From IMG/VR virus record IMGVR_UViG_3300044981_000286, positions 1-40,320 of that record: a stretch of DNA of 40,320 bases; one strand, 5' to 3'. Under the pieces are notes generated by a model, which was not told the origin of the DNA, did no database searches, and saw only the letters and a list, made by a program, of their open reading frames with translations. The position numbers and the translations under genes were made by a program. Of this stretch, positions 30,513-36,900 are shown piece by piece; the stretch's first letter is position 1, and every line of letters starts with the position of its first letter. The stretch comes from a virus.

Positions 30513-30722
30513 ATGCTTTGGTGTTTAACTATTCTCATTCTTTTAGCCTCTTGCAATCCAGCCGAGCAGAAAGCCGTCGACGACTTTATCGAAGGAGAAG
30601 CTAGCACAGCTGAAAAGGTGATTCAAGACCTATCTGCCCCAAGTTCTCCACAGGCGCCAGTTAGCAAGCCAGTAGACAGCCCTAAGGGTAAAGATGCCAA
30701 AAGCGGAAAGGCCTCAAAATAA
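30513..30722 (+). CDS. Small lipoprotein (69 aa), possible outer-membrane spanin
   Basis: From the ATG at 30513, 8 nt after GGAGGG, the protein reads MLWCLTILILLASCNPAEQK, a lipoprotein signal with LASC lipobox and Cys at position 14. The mature part is short, with a Pro/Ser/Lys-rich tail (SSPQAPVSKPVDSPKGK). Size, lipobox and proline content resemble Rz1-type o-spanins that disrupt the outer membrane at lysis, but no paired i-spanin or endolysin is visible. It could also be a surface-exclusion lipoprotein. Confidence 0.6.
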   Translation: MLWCLTILILLASCNPAEQKAVDDFIEGEASTAEKVIQDLSAPSSPQAPVSKPVDSPKGKDAKSGKASK

Positions 30723-30746
30723 GGCTGTTTCTGCAAGAATTTGAGC

Positions 30747-30932
30747 CTATTGGGCCAAATCAGAAGATTTTTCGGATTCAGACCCATTTTCGGCTTTACA
30801 GTCCGGGCCTTCGCATTGGCCTTTTTCCTTTCCATTTTCACCCTTTGACTGATCTACGTCGGGAACATTTTCCCACGAGCAAAGGAGTATAGCAGTTATT
30901 AAGGAATTCTTAAATATCGATGATATCTTCAT
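30747..30932 (-). CDS. Small exported acidic protein (61 aa)
   Basis: 61 residues with a signal-like N-terminus (MKISSIFKNSLITAILLCSW) and then a hydrophilic, low-complexity tail rich in Glu, Lys and Ser with a CEGPDC cysteine pair. No family recognised. It lies just downstream of the replication-region minus-strand genes and may be in the same transcript. Confidence 0.45.
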   Translation of the reverse strand: MKISSIFKNSLITAILLCSWENVPDVDQSKGENGKEKGQCEGPDCKAENGSESEKSSDLAQ

Positions 30933-30944
30933 TGTTTCTCCTCA

Positions 30945-31334
30945 TCACACTTTTAAGTTTGGCGGTAAAAATTCTTGCTGTTTAGCCACTTTGGCTTCAG
31001 CCTCATTGATAACGCTTTTATAGCAATTCAATATACTTGTTGTCGTCTTTTTAAATAGTTCGTTGTACTGATGCAAAAAGACCGGAGTCGCATAGTTTCC
31101 TCTTTTCACGTTGATGCCGGGATTCCAGGATATGATCAATAAAGCTTTCGCAAGATGTTGGCTGTCAGAGATTTTCACCCTTAATCCGTTGAGCTTAGAG
31201 CTGCTTGTGTCCTCTCTTTTGCATACCTCTTCTGCGAATCTTAAGTTCTTCTCATAGTCGGGATGAGACTTCTCTGCTGTTTCAGTCGCCTTGTTCCATT
31301 GAATTTCTCGGTTGATCGGATCGATTCGGCTCAT
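30945..31334 (-). CDS. Hypothetical protein downstream of replication initiator (129 aa)
   Basis: 129 residues from the ATG at 31334 (MSRIDPINREIQWNKATETA...), preceded by GGAGGTGTAT. It is helical with a compact centre (HLAKALLIISWNPGINVKRG). It overlaps the replication initiator's 3' end by 53 nt in another frame, so the two are translated from one message. In other phages this position holds a helicase loader or single-strand-DNA accessory; nothing in the sequence confirms that. Confidence 0.6.
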   Translation of the reverse strand: MSRIDPINREIQWNKATETAEKSHPDYEKNLRFAEEVCKREDTSSSKLNGLRVKISDSQHLAKALLIISWNPGINVKRGNYATPVFLHQYNELFKKTTTSILNCYKSVINEAEAKVAKQQEFLPPNLKV

Positions 31335-32277
31335 ATACACCTCCAAACATGCTTATGAATGCCCTTCTGAATGACTCTCTCGGCAAAGAAAAAGGCACTT
31401 CTTTACCCACGGGAAGATTCATCGCATATTTTGAATTTATTGTTAAATTTTTTAATCTCTCGGGGTGTTCTTTTTTTATTTCCAGAGCGTATTTTCTGTT
31501 TTCATCGGCATTCTGTTGCTCTCCATCTGAGACCATTTGCATGACCATATTGTCATAGCTCCTTCTTAACGCTTCTGGGGAGTTGCTTTTTGACATCCAA
31601 AAATTGTTTGTAAACTTCCACTCCAAAATAGCCTTAATCTCTTCCAGCTGTCTCTTATCTATCCTGAGGAGAGCGTCAAGAGAAGTTAGCCATTTACTCC
31701 TATTGGGATTTTTGAATCCGGGATTTTTTTCTTTAATTTTACGTAGAAAGAAATCAAAAAGAGCTTCGGCGTCAGCCGAAGGGGGAGGCGTAGCCGAACT
31801 TTCTTTTTTATCTTTTTCTTTCTTATCTGTGTTTTTAGTATCTGTGTTTTTAGTATCTGGTATAGGTGTGGCACTTTCATCTACTGGATTGGCGATTTCG
31901 CCAGTCGATTGGCATTTTTGCCTTTCGTAAAGATTATTTGAGCTTTCTTCATCCACTCCAAAAGCTTTTTCATCGACAAAAGCGTACCAAAGCGTCTTGT
32001 CCACCTTTGATTTGTTAAAATTATTTTTTAATAAAACACCTAAACTCACTAACTTATCGGTGAGTCTTCTGACCTCGTCAACGTTCCAGTAAGGAAAATG
32101 CATCTGAATTTCTCTGCGAGTTTGATAAGTCCAACATCTTCCCTCTCGTAGGTTGCGCTTGCCAAAGCGATTTATTCTTATCCAATGCTGAAAATGGTGA
32201 ATCAAGATGGCGCATTCGACGCCGTACATTTTGGCAAGAGAGATATCGAAACTGTGATGCTGAGAAGAGAATGACAT
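31282..32277 (-). CDS. Phage replication initiator (O/DnaD-like)
   Basis: 331 residues. The N-terminal ~110 residues form a winged-helix region (MYGVECAILIHHFQHWIRIN, GRCWTYQTRREIQMHFPYWN, VRRLTDKLVSLGVLLKNNF) as in replication-initiation proteins of lambdoid and Gram-positive phages. A Lys/Asp/Ser-rich linker (about 130-170) contains imperfect short repeats (DTKNTDTKNTDKKEKDKKES). The C-terminal half (LFDFFLRKIKEKNPGFKNPN onward) is like the helicase-loading or DnaD-type part. It would bind the phage origin and recruit the host helicase. AGGAGTTTCCC precedes the ATG. The upstream gap carries a perfect inverted repeat. Confidence 0.75.
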   Translation of the reverse strand: MSFSSQHHSFDISLAKMYGVECAILIHHFQHWIRINRFGKRNLREGRCWTYQTRREIQMHFPYWNVDEVRRLTDKLVSLGVLLKNNFNKSKVDKTLWYAFVDEKAFGVDEESSNNLYERQKCQSTGEIANPVDESATPIPDTKNTDTKNTDKKEKDKKESSATPPPSADAEALFDFFLRKIKEKNPGFKNPNRSKWLTSLDALLRIDKRQLEEIKAILEWKFTNNFWMSKSNSPEALRRSYDNMVMQMVSDGEQQNADENRKYALEIKKEHPERLKNLTINSKYAMNLPVGKEVPFSLPRESFRRAFISMFGGVYEPNRSDQPRNSMEQGD

Positions 32278-32298
32278 GGGAAACTCCTATGGTTATAA

Positions 32299-32429
32299 GA
32301 GTCCCCAAAACCGCGAGAATTTTAAAGTTTTCTTTTATCTTGAGCTTTTGCTACAAGCTAAGTTAATATCACTTTCGTTCTTGTTTTGAAAGTGTATATA
32401 GAAAACCCAAAAGTCGGTTTTGGGGACTC
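32299..32429. repeat. 15-bp perfect inverted repeat in divergent control region
   Basis: GAGTCCCCAAAACCG (32299-32313) is the exact reverse complement of 32415-32429, 101 bp apart. Each arm reads CGGTTTTGGGGACTC outward, just downstream of where each divergent promoter would start transcription (initiator gene leftward, 32562 gene rightward). Between them, ACTTTC/GAAAGT arms (32370-32392) form another palindrome and TATATAG (about 32394) a -10-like box. I read these as operators, or possibly origin sites for the adjacent initiator. Confidence 0.6.
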
Positions 32430-32437
32430 GTTTCTAG

Positions 32438-32470
32438 CCCCAGGTCTAATAGCCTGGGGTTTTTTATTTT
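32438..32470 (+). terminator. Rho-independent terminator / attenuator
   Basis: A perfect 7-bp CCCCAGG/CCTGGGG hairpin (32438-32444, 32453-32459) with an 8-nt loop, followed by TTTTTTATTTT. It lies only about 60 nt after the putative rightward promoter and before the 32562 gene, so it would release a short leader RNA or attenuate that gene. Confidence 0.82.
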
Positions 32471-32561
32471 GTACACATATCGTAGTCAAAAGATTCTATT
32501 TGAAGCAAATGGGAAAAAAGCGCTACCGTTGATCTTTTGTTCCTTTTGATAGGAGAAAGAG

Positions 32562-32759
32562 ATGGAAAAAATGGAGCAGCTTTTGTTTCCGGGATTCACT
32601 CCGCAGAAAACAAAAATGCCTTTCGAGATTTTAGAAAGTAAGATAAATCTTCACTTCCACGAGATTAAGGTTTTGAGGGAAGAGATAATCAGGCTGGGCA
32701 AAGAGTTAAAAGACCAAAACGAAATTCTTTGCGAAGTCTATATGAGAAAAACCCCCTAA
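32562..32759 (+). CDS. Small coiled-coil protein (65 aa)
   Basis: 65 residues: MEKMEQLLFPGFTPQKTKMP followed by one amphipathic helix (EIKVLREEIIRLGKELKDQN). It stands alone on the plus strand among minus-strand replication genes. AGGAGAAAGAG precedes the ATG. It is divergent from the initiator gene and behind a terminator, suggesting regulated expression. A small regulator or partner of the recombination proteins is possible. Confidence 0.55.
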   Translation: MEKMEQLLFPGFTPQKTKMPFEILESKINLHFHEIKVLREEIIRLGKELKDQNEILCEVYMRKTP

Positions 32760-32773
32760 GGAGTCCTAGGGGG
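32746..32773 (-). terminator. Terminator of the minus-strand recombination operon
   Basis: The minus strand reads CCCCCTAGGACTCCTTAGGG with closing G's and TTTTT: a 7-bp stem with an 8-nt loop. It is 28 bp beyond the exonuclease stop and overlaps the last bases of the converging 32562 gene. Confidence 0.78.
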
Positions 32774-32801
32774 CGAAACCCAAAATAAAGTCACGAACAA
32801 T

Positions 32802-33638
32802 TTAGTTTATAAACTTTATGGGCCATTTTTCAAAAGATTTTTTTCTATATGGCTCAACATCAACACCTTGTAGCTGTGGAATGGATGCGTATTCGACCGC
32901 TCCCTTACAGATCTGCCTTTGCATGATCATTCCGTGGCCTTTTCCATTGCGCCCTTGAGTTAGAGACTGCAGTTGACGAAGAACCTCTTTATCTCTTCCT
33001 TCGAGGGCTTTTGTCTGTTCCTTAATGAGCTTAAGTTCTGAAGCCAGTGACTCCCACTCTTTGTTGCCTTCCATGCAGATATAGTCCATTTCTGTGAGAT
33101 CAGGGGGAGTTTGCGACTGTACCATATTCCAGAACGCTTCTTCTTTCTCGACTAGAGAGTCGATATAGTTTTGGTCGCGCTTGATTTCAACGATGGCGCC
33201 TTCCTTGCCATTAAAGCTGAAATAAAACATTTCGGATGCGCCTACCACCTCCATCTGATGCTGGAGCTGCGGCCAATACTTTTCAGGAACCTTTTTGTTG
33301 ACTGCGACAAAATGGTCTTGCTGGCTGGGACATTTTATTTCCACCAAGATTTTTCCTGTAACGTCGATCCCGTCTAAAGAGGCGCGCATCCAGTTGAATT
33401 TGGGATGCTCGATGTTAGCGGGAGCTACAAGAGTACCTATCGTTTTTTCAAACTCTTGCCTGGCCGTTTCCTCCAGGTCTCGCCCTCTTTTCATGGATGG
33501 GTTGTCCTGTTGTACGCTGTCTCCGTACATCTTCTCTTGCCACAACTGGTGGCGCGTTTTCCACGGACTCACCTGCATAATGACGGGCGCGTCGCTGCTG
33601 CCTATTCCTTGCCTTCTCCATTCAAGCCAGTTATTCAT
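32802..33638 (-). CDS. YqaJ-type recombination exonuclease
   Basis: 278 residues from the ATG at 33638; an ATG 9 nt upstream is possible but too close to its GAGGAG site. Features of the lambda-exonuclease/YqaJ fold are in order: WLEWRRQGIGSSDAPVIMQV (about 4-23), SPWKTRHQLWQEK, MKRGRDLEETARQEFE (about 49-64), MRASLDGID (Asp of the PD-(D/E)XK site, about 85-93), VEIKCPSQ (Glu and Lys of the site, about 98-105) and WPQLQHQMEV (about 124-133). It degrades one DNA strand and hands 3' ends to the RecT-like partner encoded just upstream, whose stop overlaps its start. Confidence 0.9.
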   Translation of the reverse strand: MNNWLEWRRQGIGSSDAPVIMQVSPWKTRHQLWQEKMYGDSVQQDNPSMKRGRDLEETARQEFEKTIGTLVAPANIEHPKFNWMRASLDGIDVTGKILVEIKCPSQQDHFVAVNKKVPEKYWPQLQHQMEVVGASEMFYFSFNGKEGAIVEIKRDQNYIDSLVEKEEAFWNMVQSQTPPDLTEMDYICMEGNKEWESLASELKLIKEQTKALEGRDKEVLRQLQSLTQGRNGKGHGMIMQRQICKGAVEYASIPQLQGVDVEPYRKKSFEKWPIKFIN

Positions 33639-34410
33639 TGATTGCATTCTCCTCTGTCCTTTGTTTTCTGTTCGCGATCTGCTTTTCTAGATATTCAACG
33701 ACACCATTAAACTTTTGTGGAGGCAGCTCGAATATATCTTCTATCGACGCCCTCTTACATATAAAGTCCTCAATTCGCTGATCGTCGAGCTCTGAAAGAA
33801 GACATGCGATATGATCGCGCTGTTCGGAGGTGAGATTTTCCTCCATCAAAGGGGTTTCTAAGACGATGTCGGCATCTGCATTTTCAAGCGGTCTGCTTTC
33901 CGCAGGAACATTTTGGATATCAAACCTCTCTTCTTCACTGTAAGAGTTGCCTACGACGTCGGGAAAGAGAATGCGGGCCACTTGGGACATGCAGCGGTTA
34001 TAGAGCATGTTCTTTGGATACTTCTTCCAAGTCGGGGAGCCCGTAAGGCCTGCTAAGGTGGCATCTTCCCATGTATACTCTAGCTTCAAAGAGTCGTTGT
34101 TATCTTTCCTTATGGCAATGATCGTGCACTTGTCTTTGCTCATCTCGACAATCTTAATGCTGTGTCCCGATCTGCGAATGCGATCTGCCATGAGGGCAGT
34201 AGACATACAGACTTTGCCATTGACGATGTAAAATCCACCGTTAATCGCTTTCATGGGGGAGATGCCCAGATCCTTGGCGCTGAGCATTAGGTTAAACAGC
34301 TGAGCCTCTGTTGCATTTGCATACTGCTTGGATTCTGCGGCGATCCTTGCCAAGCCTCTGAGATGGTCTATCTGTTTCTGTTCTTGGTCTAATTTGACGA
34401 TGTTGGTCAT
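33631..34410 (-). CDS. RecT-family single-strand annealing protein
   Basis: 259 residues from the ATG at 34410, with AAGGAG 9 nt before it. Characteristic stretches of phage RecT-like annealing proteins are seen: FNLMLSAKDLGISPMKAING (about 37-56), GKVCMSTALMADRIRRSGHS (about 63-82), and WKKYPKNMLYNRCMSQVARI followed by LFPDVVG (about 126-152). The C-terminal third is acidic and helical. It pairs complementary DNA strands during recombination-dependent replication together with the overlapping exonuclease gene, forming a two-component recombination pair like Exo/Bet. Confidence 0.87.
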   Translation of the reverse strand: MTNIVKLDQEQKQIDHLRGLARIAAESKQYANATEAQLFNLMLSAKDLGISPMKAINGGFYIVNGKVCMSTALMADRIRRSGHSIKIVEMSKDKCTIIAIRKDNNDSLKLEYTWEDATLAGLTGSPTWKKYPKNMLYNRCMSQVARILFPDVVGNSYSEEERFDIQNVPAESRPLENADADIVLETPLMEENLTSEQRDHIACLLSELDDQRIEDFICKRASIEDIFELPPQKFNGVVEYLEKQIANRKQRTEENAINE

Positions 34411-34423
34411 GATATTTTTCTCC

Positions 34424-34585
34424 TTATTGGTTTGCATATATTTCTGCTAATTCTTCTTGCTTTTCCCTAATGGCAATCCACTCAAAAGCCTCGTAACTCA
34501 TGGGGGATGTATCAGGATCTAGTTGGTCCAGATAAATAAAATAGTCCTCTTGGACATGGTCGAAAAAATTATCGCTTAATCTCAT
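34424..34585 (-). CDS. Microprotein in recombination operon (53 aa)
   Basis: 53 codons, MRLSDNFFDHVQEDYFIYLD ... EELAEIYANQ. It is acidic, with aromatic residues in the first half. The ATG overlaps the upstream gene's stop (ATGA), and its stop lies next to the RecT ribosome binding site. The acidic, DNA-mimic-like composition might suit a nuclease inhibitor of the Gam kind in function, but that is speculation. Confidence 0.55.
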   Translation of the reverse strand: MRLSDNFFDHVQEDYFIYLDQLDPDTSPMSYEAFEWIAIREKQEELAEIYANQ

Positions 34586-34761
34586 CGGAGATCCCCCTTT
34601 ATTTCAGTGAGCTGCGTTAAGATTTGTAAAAGGCCGCGATGCGCCTCTAGGAGCGATTTTCTGGTTTCTTCGATGAGAGAGACTGCTTCTTTGAAATGGT
34701 AAGAAAGATTCTGATATTGCTCAGAATCATTCATTGAAATATGATCTTTGGACGATAACAT
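34582..34761 (-). CDS. Small helical protein (59 aa)
   Basis: 59 residues from the ATG at 34761 with GAGGG 6 nt upstream (MLSSKDHISMNDSEQYQNLS...). The second half is an amphipathic helix (ETRKSLLEAHRGLLQILTQL). It is coupled to the next microgene. Longer starts would run through the hairpin at 34798-34821 and are unlikely. Confidence 0.55.
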   Translation of the reverse strand: MLSSKDHISMNDSEQYQNLSYHFKEAVSLIEETRKSLLEAHRGLLQILTQLTEIKGDLR

Positions 34762-34797
34762 TGCTACCCTCAGTATTAGTGTTATTGTTGTTGAGTG

Positions 34798-34834
34798 TGC
34801 CTCTACCTGCAAGTAGGGGCATTTTTTATTTTTT
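34798..34834 (+). terminator. Plus-strand terminator inside a minus-strand region
   Basis: TGCCTCTAC/GTAGGGGCA (34798-34806 and 34813-34821; 9 bp with one G-T pair, loop CTGCAA) followed by TTTTTTATTTTTT. On the plus strand this is a textbook intrinsic terminator, yet no plus-strand gene precedes it within several kb. Confidence 0.75.
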
Positions 34835-35044
34835 CCCTTCTAAAACCCTCTGCATCATTTGGATATAACGTTCTTCCAATGTACAAAGACGGCCATGGAA
34901 ATCCTTCATCTCTTTTTGTATCTCGGTTCCCAGATGCTTAATTTCCAACCTAAACACGTCGGCAGCTTGCTTGTTTTCTCTGTGCATCCAATAACAGGCT
35001 CCGATGGTGGACCCGGCTATCATGAAGGCTTGTAACCACTCCAT
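34826..35044 (-). CDS. Single-TM coiled-coil protein, DFHxRL family
   Basis: 72 residues. MEWLQAFMIAGSTIGACYWM gives one membrane helix (about 3-20), then a helical stretch EIKHLGTEIQKEMKDFHGRL, then CTLEERYIQMMQ. EMKDFHxRLCxxEER is shared with the protein at 9426 and, more loosely, with 1755. It is the first gene leftward from the immunity-like control region, so it is probably expressed early. AAGGAGAAAAT precedes the ATG. Membrane-located early proteins often act in superinfection exclusion. Confidence 0.7.
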   Translation of the reverse strand: MEWLQAFMIAGSTIGACYWMHRENKQAADVFRLEIKHLGTEIQKEMKDFHGRLCTLEERYIQMMQRVLEGKK

Positions 35045-35083
35045 ATTTTCTCCTTTTTTTACTATATCTCAAGTTGTTTGCTC

Positions 35084-35099
35084 AAGATGCTAACATCTT
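35084..35099. promoter_or_regulatory. Palindromic operator candidate 1
   Basis: AAGATG-CTAA-CATCTT, a perfect 16-bp palindrome with a 4-bp centre, in the gap between the leftward TM gene and the rightward XRE gene. It lies just upstream of TATAGT, the likely leftward -10 (35060s), where a repressor could block the early leftward promoter. Confidence 0.55.
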
Positions 35100-35120
35100 A
35101 CCAAATCGCCCTATTTTCAA

Positions 35121-35142
35121 TCAATACAAACGTGAGTATTGA
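35121..35142. promoter_or_regulatory. Palindromic operator candidate 2
   Basis: TCAATAC-8 bp-GTATTGA, 7-bp perfect arms. The right arm overlaps the -35 box (TTGAAT) of the rightward promoter, the classic place for an autoregulating XRE/Cro repressor. Confidence 0.6.
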
Positions 35143-35167
35143 ATTAAAAAAGCATCCTATATAGAAT
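35139..35167 (+). promoter_or_regulatory. Sigma70-like promoter for XRE gene
   Basis: TTGAAT (35139-35144), 17-bp spacer, TAGAAT (35162-35167); an alternative -10, TATAGA, overlaps. It is placed 27 bp before the XRE start codon. Confidence 0.55.
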
Positions 35168-35193
35168 CATGACAAACATGAGGATATTTATAA

Positions 35194-35430
35194 ATGTCTG
35201 CAGAAGAAGATAGCCCTTTGGCTTTGTACCTTAGATCCAGAAATATTCCTTACTGGGAATTTGCCGAGAGAATAGGCGTTTCGGAAAATTCTGTTGCCAA
35301 CTACATAAAAGGCAGGAGGATACCTCCGTTGCCCATTGTCTTAAAGATAGAAGATGCGACAGGAGGAAAGGTAAACGCAAGAAACCTCAACGACTTCTAC
35401 CAGACAAGAAAAAGAAACAGATCTATTTAA
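35194..35430 (+). CDS. XRE-family HTH regulator (Cro/CI-like)
   Basis: 78 residues. PLALYLRSRNIPYWEFAERI (about 8-27), then GVSENSVANYIKGRRIPPLP (28-47) is a clear XRE helix-turn-helix, followed by the usual VLKIEDATGG helix. It has no cleavage/dimerisation domain, so it is Cro-sized. It faces the leftward early genes across a gap holding two palindromes and divergent promoters, a lambda-like switch layout. It probably represses its own and the leftward promoter. Confidence 0.85.
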   Translation: MSAEEDSPLALYLRSRNIPYWEFAERIGVSENSVANYIKGRRIPPLPIVLKIEDATGGKVNARNLNDFYQTRKRNRSI

Positions 35431-35469
35431 ATAAATCCTTATGGCTCTATCACAGAGCTATAGGGCTTT

Positions 35470-35895
35470 ATGATCGAGCTAAACCTTCCAGTGATTCCCG
35501 TACCGTGGGCGGCGCCTGTCCGCAGCCGAGGCGCCTTTTACGACATAAGGGACGCGAACAAGCGATGCGCCAAGTTCTACATTAAGCAACAGTATTCAGC
35601 CATTCCCATTGAAGACTACACCGTTCTAGAATTTACCTTCACATTTCCCCTGCCGCCTTCCGCGTCTAAAAAGAAAAGAGCCCAAATGCTCGCTGGAGAA
35701 ATAATCCCCACCAAATGCGATTGCACCAACTTGCAAAAGCTCTATGAGGACTGCCTAAAAAAAATTGTTATTGATGATGACCGAAAAGTAGCAAAGATAT
35801 TTTCAGAAAAGTTATACGGAGAAAAGGAAGGGGTTAAAATCAACATCTACACTCTCGAAGAATACAAAAATGCAGATCGTAGCAGAAGAGATTGA
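35470..35895 (+). CDS. rusA: RusA-like Holliday junction resolvase
   Basis: 141 residues. The N-terminal PVIPVPWAAPVRSRGAFYDI (about 5-24) corresponds to the P-x-P...R region of RusA. YTVLEFTFTFPLPPS is the second strand pair. PTKCDCTNLQKLYEDCLKKIVIDDDRKV (about 78-105) carries the conserved D-x-x-N/K...D-x-L...-D-D-x-x-V catalytic pattern. RusA enzymes cut four-way junctions and resolve replication or recombination intermediates. The gene belongs to the rightward early operon and overlaps the next gene by 26 nt. Confidence 0.85.
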   Translation: MIELNLPVIPVPWAAPVRSRGAFYDIRDANKRCAKFYIKQQYSAIPIEDYTVLEFTFTFPLPPSASKKKRAQMLAGEIIPTKCDCTNLQKLYEDCLKKIVIDDDRKVAKIFSEKLYGEKEGVKINIYTLEEYKNADRSRRD

Positions 35896-36061
35896 CGGCT
35901 CATATTACGTGGACTTGATTATTTCCCCTTCGGAATTAAAAAGAATCAAAAAAAACGAAATGGTATCCGCGCAAAGCTTTATCAAAAAGAAAAACTATCA
36001 CGTAGGGGTACAGCTGCGGGGGAAATGGGACTTTTATGAAGAAGAAGACGACGAAGAATGA
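35870..36061 (+). CDS. Hypothetical small protein (63 aa)
   Basis: 63 residues (MQIVAEEIDGSYYVDLIISP...) with beta-strand character, then a basic segment and an acidic end (WDFYEEEDDEE). It overlaps RusA by 26 nt and the next gene by 26 nt, a continuing feature of this operon. Function unknown. Confidence 0.6.
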   Translation: MQIVAEEIDGSYYVDLIISPSELKRIKKNEMVSAQSFIKKKNYHVGVQLRGKWDFYEEEDDEE

Positions 36062-36287
36062 AAGAGCGTCAGAAGCAATGAAGCACAAAGACGTTCTGGG
36101 CGCTGGAGCGGAAAAAAGAAAGCATCTTCCGGCTAAAGAAAAAGTTGGCGTGGTGATGAAAGAATTTAAAAGGGGCACTCTGCATTCAGGAAGCGGAGAA
36201 AAAGTCACCAACCCGAAACAAGCCATCGCAATCTCCTTAAGCGAGGCGAGGAAAGCAGGCGCAAAAATCCCCAAGAAACACAAATGA
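36036..36287 (+). CDS. DUF6496-like basic protein (83 aa)
   Basis: 83 residues, very basic. The C-terminal block KVGVVMKEFKRGTLHSGSGE, then KVTNPKQAIAISLSEARKAG, matches the small 'VMxEFKxGxLxSGSGxxVTxxKQAxAIALSEA' proteins (DUF6496) found in phages and bacteria, of unknown function. Basic charge suggests nucleic-acid contact. It is linked by overlaps to both neighbours. Confidence 0.75.
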   Translation: MKKKTTKNERASEAMKHKDVLGAGAEKRKHLPAKEKVGVVMKEFKRGTLHSGSGEKVTNPKQAIAISLSEARKAGAKIPKKHK

Positions 36288-36469
36288 AGCCAGCAACGGC
36301 AATTTGCCTAGTTTGTGAACTTAAAAAATACCCCATTGAAAAATTGATGGACGACGAGTTTTTCGTGGAGAGAAAAAACGAGTTTTACCCAAAAGAAGAG
36401 TTCGGAGATTTTGGTCTCGTCTGTCCGGATTGTCACGAAGGATTGGTCAAATATTATTTAACCAAATAA
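36284..36469 (+). CDS. Small CxxC zinc-binding protein (61 aa)
   Basis: 61 residues with CLVC (about 8-11) and CPDC (about 47-50), a split zinc-ribbon pair, and the ending GLVKYYLTK. Its ATGA start overlaps the upstream stop. Phage micro-zinc-ribbons often bind host polymerase or nucleic acid; not shown here. Confidence 0.62.
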   Translation: MKPATAICLVCELKKYPIEKLMDDEFFVERKNEFYPKEEFGDFGLVCPDCHEGLVKYYLTK

Positions 36470-36516
36470 AAACTTTGTGGTACACGTAAAGTAAAATGTT
36501 TTATTGAAGAGGGTCC

Positions 36517-36645
36517 ATGGCACACAAAAAAGAACATCACGAAAAAGAGATGCACCACCATGAGCATGAGCACAAAAAACATCATGGGAAAACGGCAGTA
36601 AAGCACAAAACGGCAGCTAAGAAACATCACGCGCGTGGCAAATAA
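36517..36645 (+). CDS. His/Lys-rich microprotein (42 aa)
   Basis: 42 codons: MAHKKEHHEKEMHHHEHEHK followed by KHHGKTAVKHKTAAKKHHAR and GK. About one third His and one third Lys. GAGGGTCC precedes the ATG. The next gene's GTG lies inside its end (11-nt overlap), supporting translation. It could bind metal ions or compact DNA; no family known to me. Confidence 0.6.
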   Translation: MAHKKEHHEKEMHHHEHEHKKHHGKTAVKHKTAAKKHHARGK

Positions 36646-36802
36646 GGAAAGGGAACAACTAGAAACCTTCCATGCATGCCCGGACTGGGATTTTTTAGAA
36701 ATATGTCATTTGGATATTGAATTTGAGACCTGTTGTCACTGTTTCACAAAAGAAGAAAAAGAAAAATGGATAAAGCAATCAAACGTGGATTTGAGAAGGT
36801 AA
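36635..36802 (+). CDS. Cysteine-rich microprotein (55 aa), GTG start
   Basis: 55 codons starting at GTG (VANKEREQLETFHACPDWDF ... VDLRR). It carries C-x-9-C and then CCHC (about 33-36), a possible zinc site with nearby His residues. It overlaps its neighbours at both ends by 11 and 37 nt. Confidence 0.5.
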   Translation: MANKEREQLETFHACPDWDFLEICHLDIEFETCCHCFTKEEKEKWIKQSNVDLRR

Positions 36803-36900
36803 AGAAAACTGCAACTCGCGAAGAAAGGCAATTAGTTAAAAAAGACATTAAGCGCGATAAAAAATGTGAACATGCAGAAAAGAAAGCAAAAAAAAGATGA
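36766..36900 (+). CDS. Highly basic microprotein (44 aa)
   Basis: 44 codons, MDKAIKRGFEKVKKTATREE ... EHAEKKAKKR, more than 40% Lys/Arg. The stop overlaps the following ATG (ATGA). It is probably a nucleic-acid-binding peptide. Confidence 0.5.
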   Translation: MDKAIKRGFEKVKKTATREERQLVKKDIKRDKKCEHAEKKAKKR

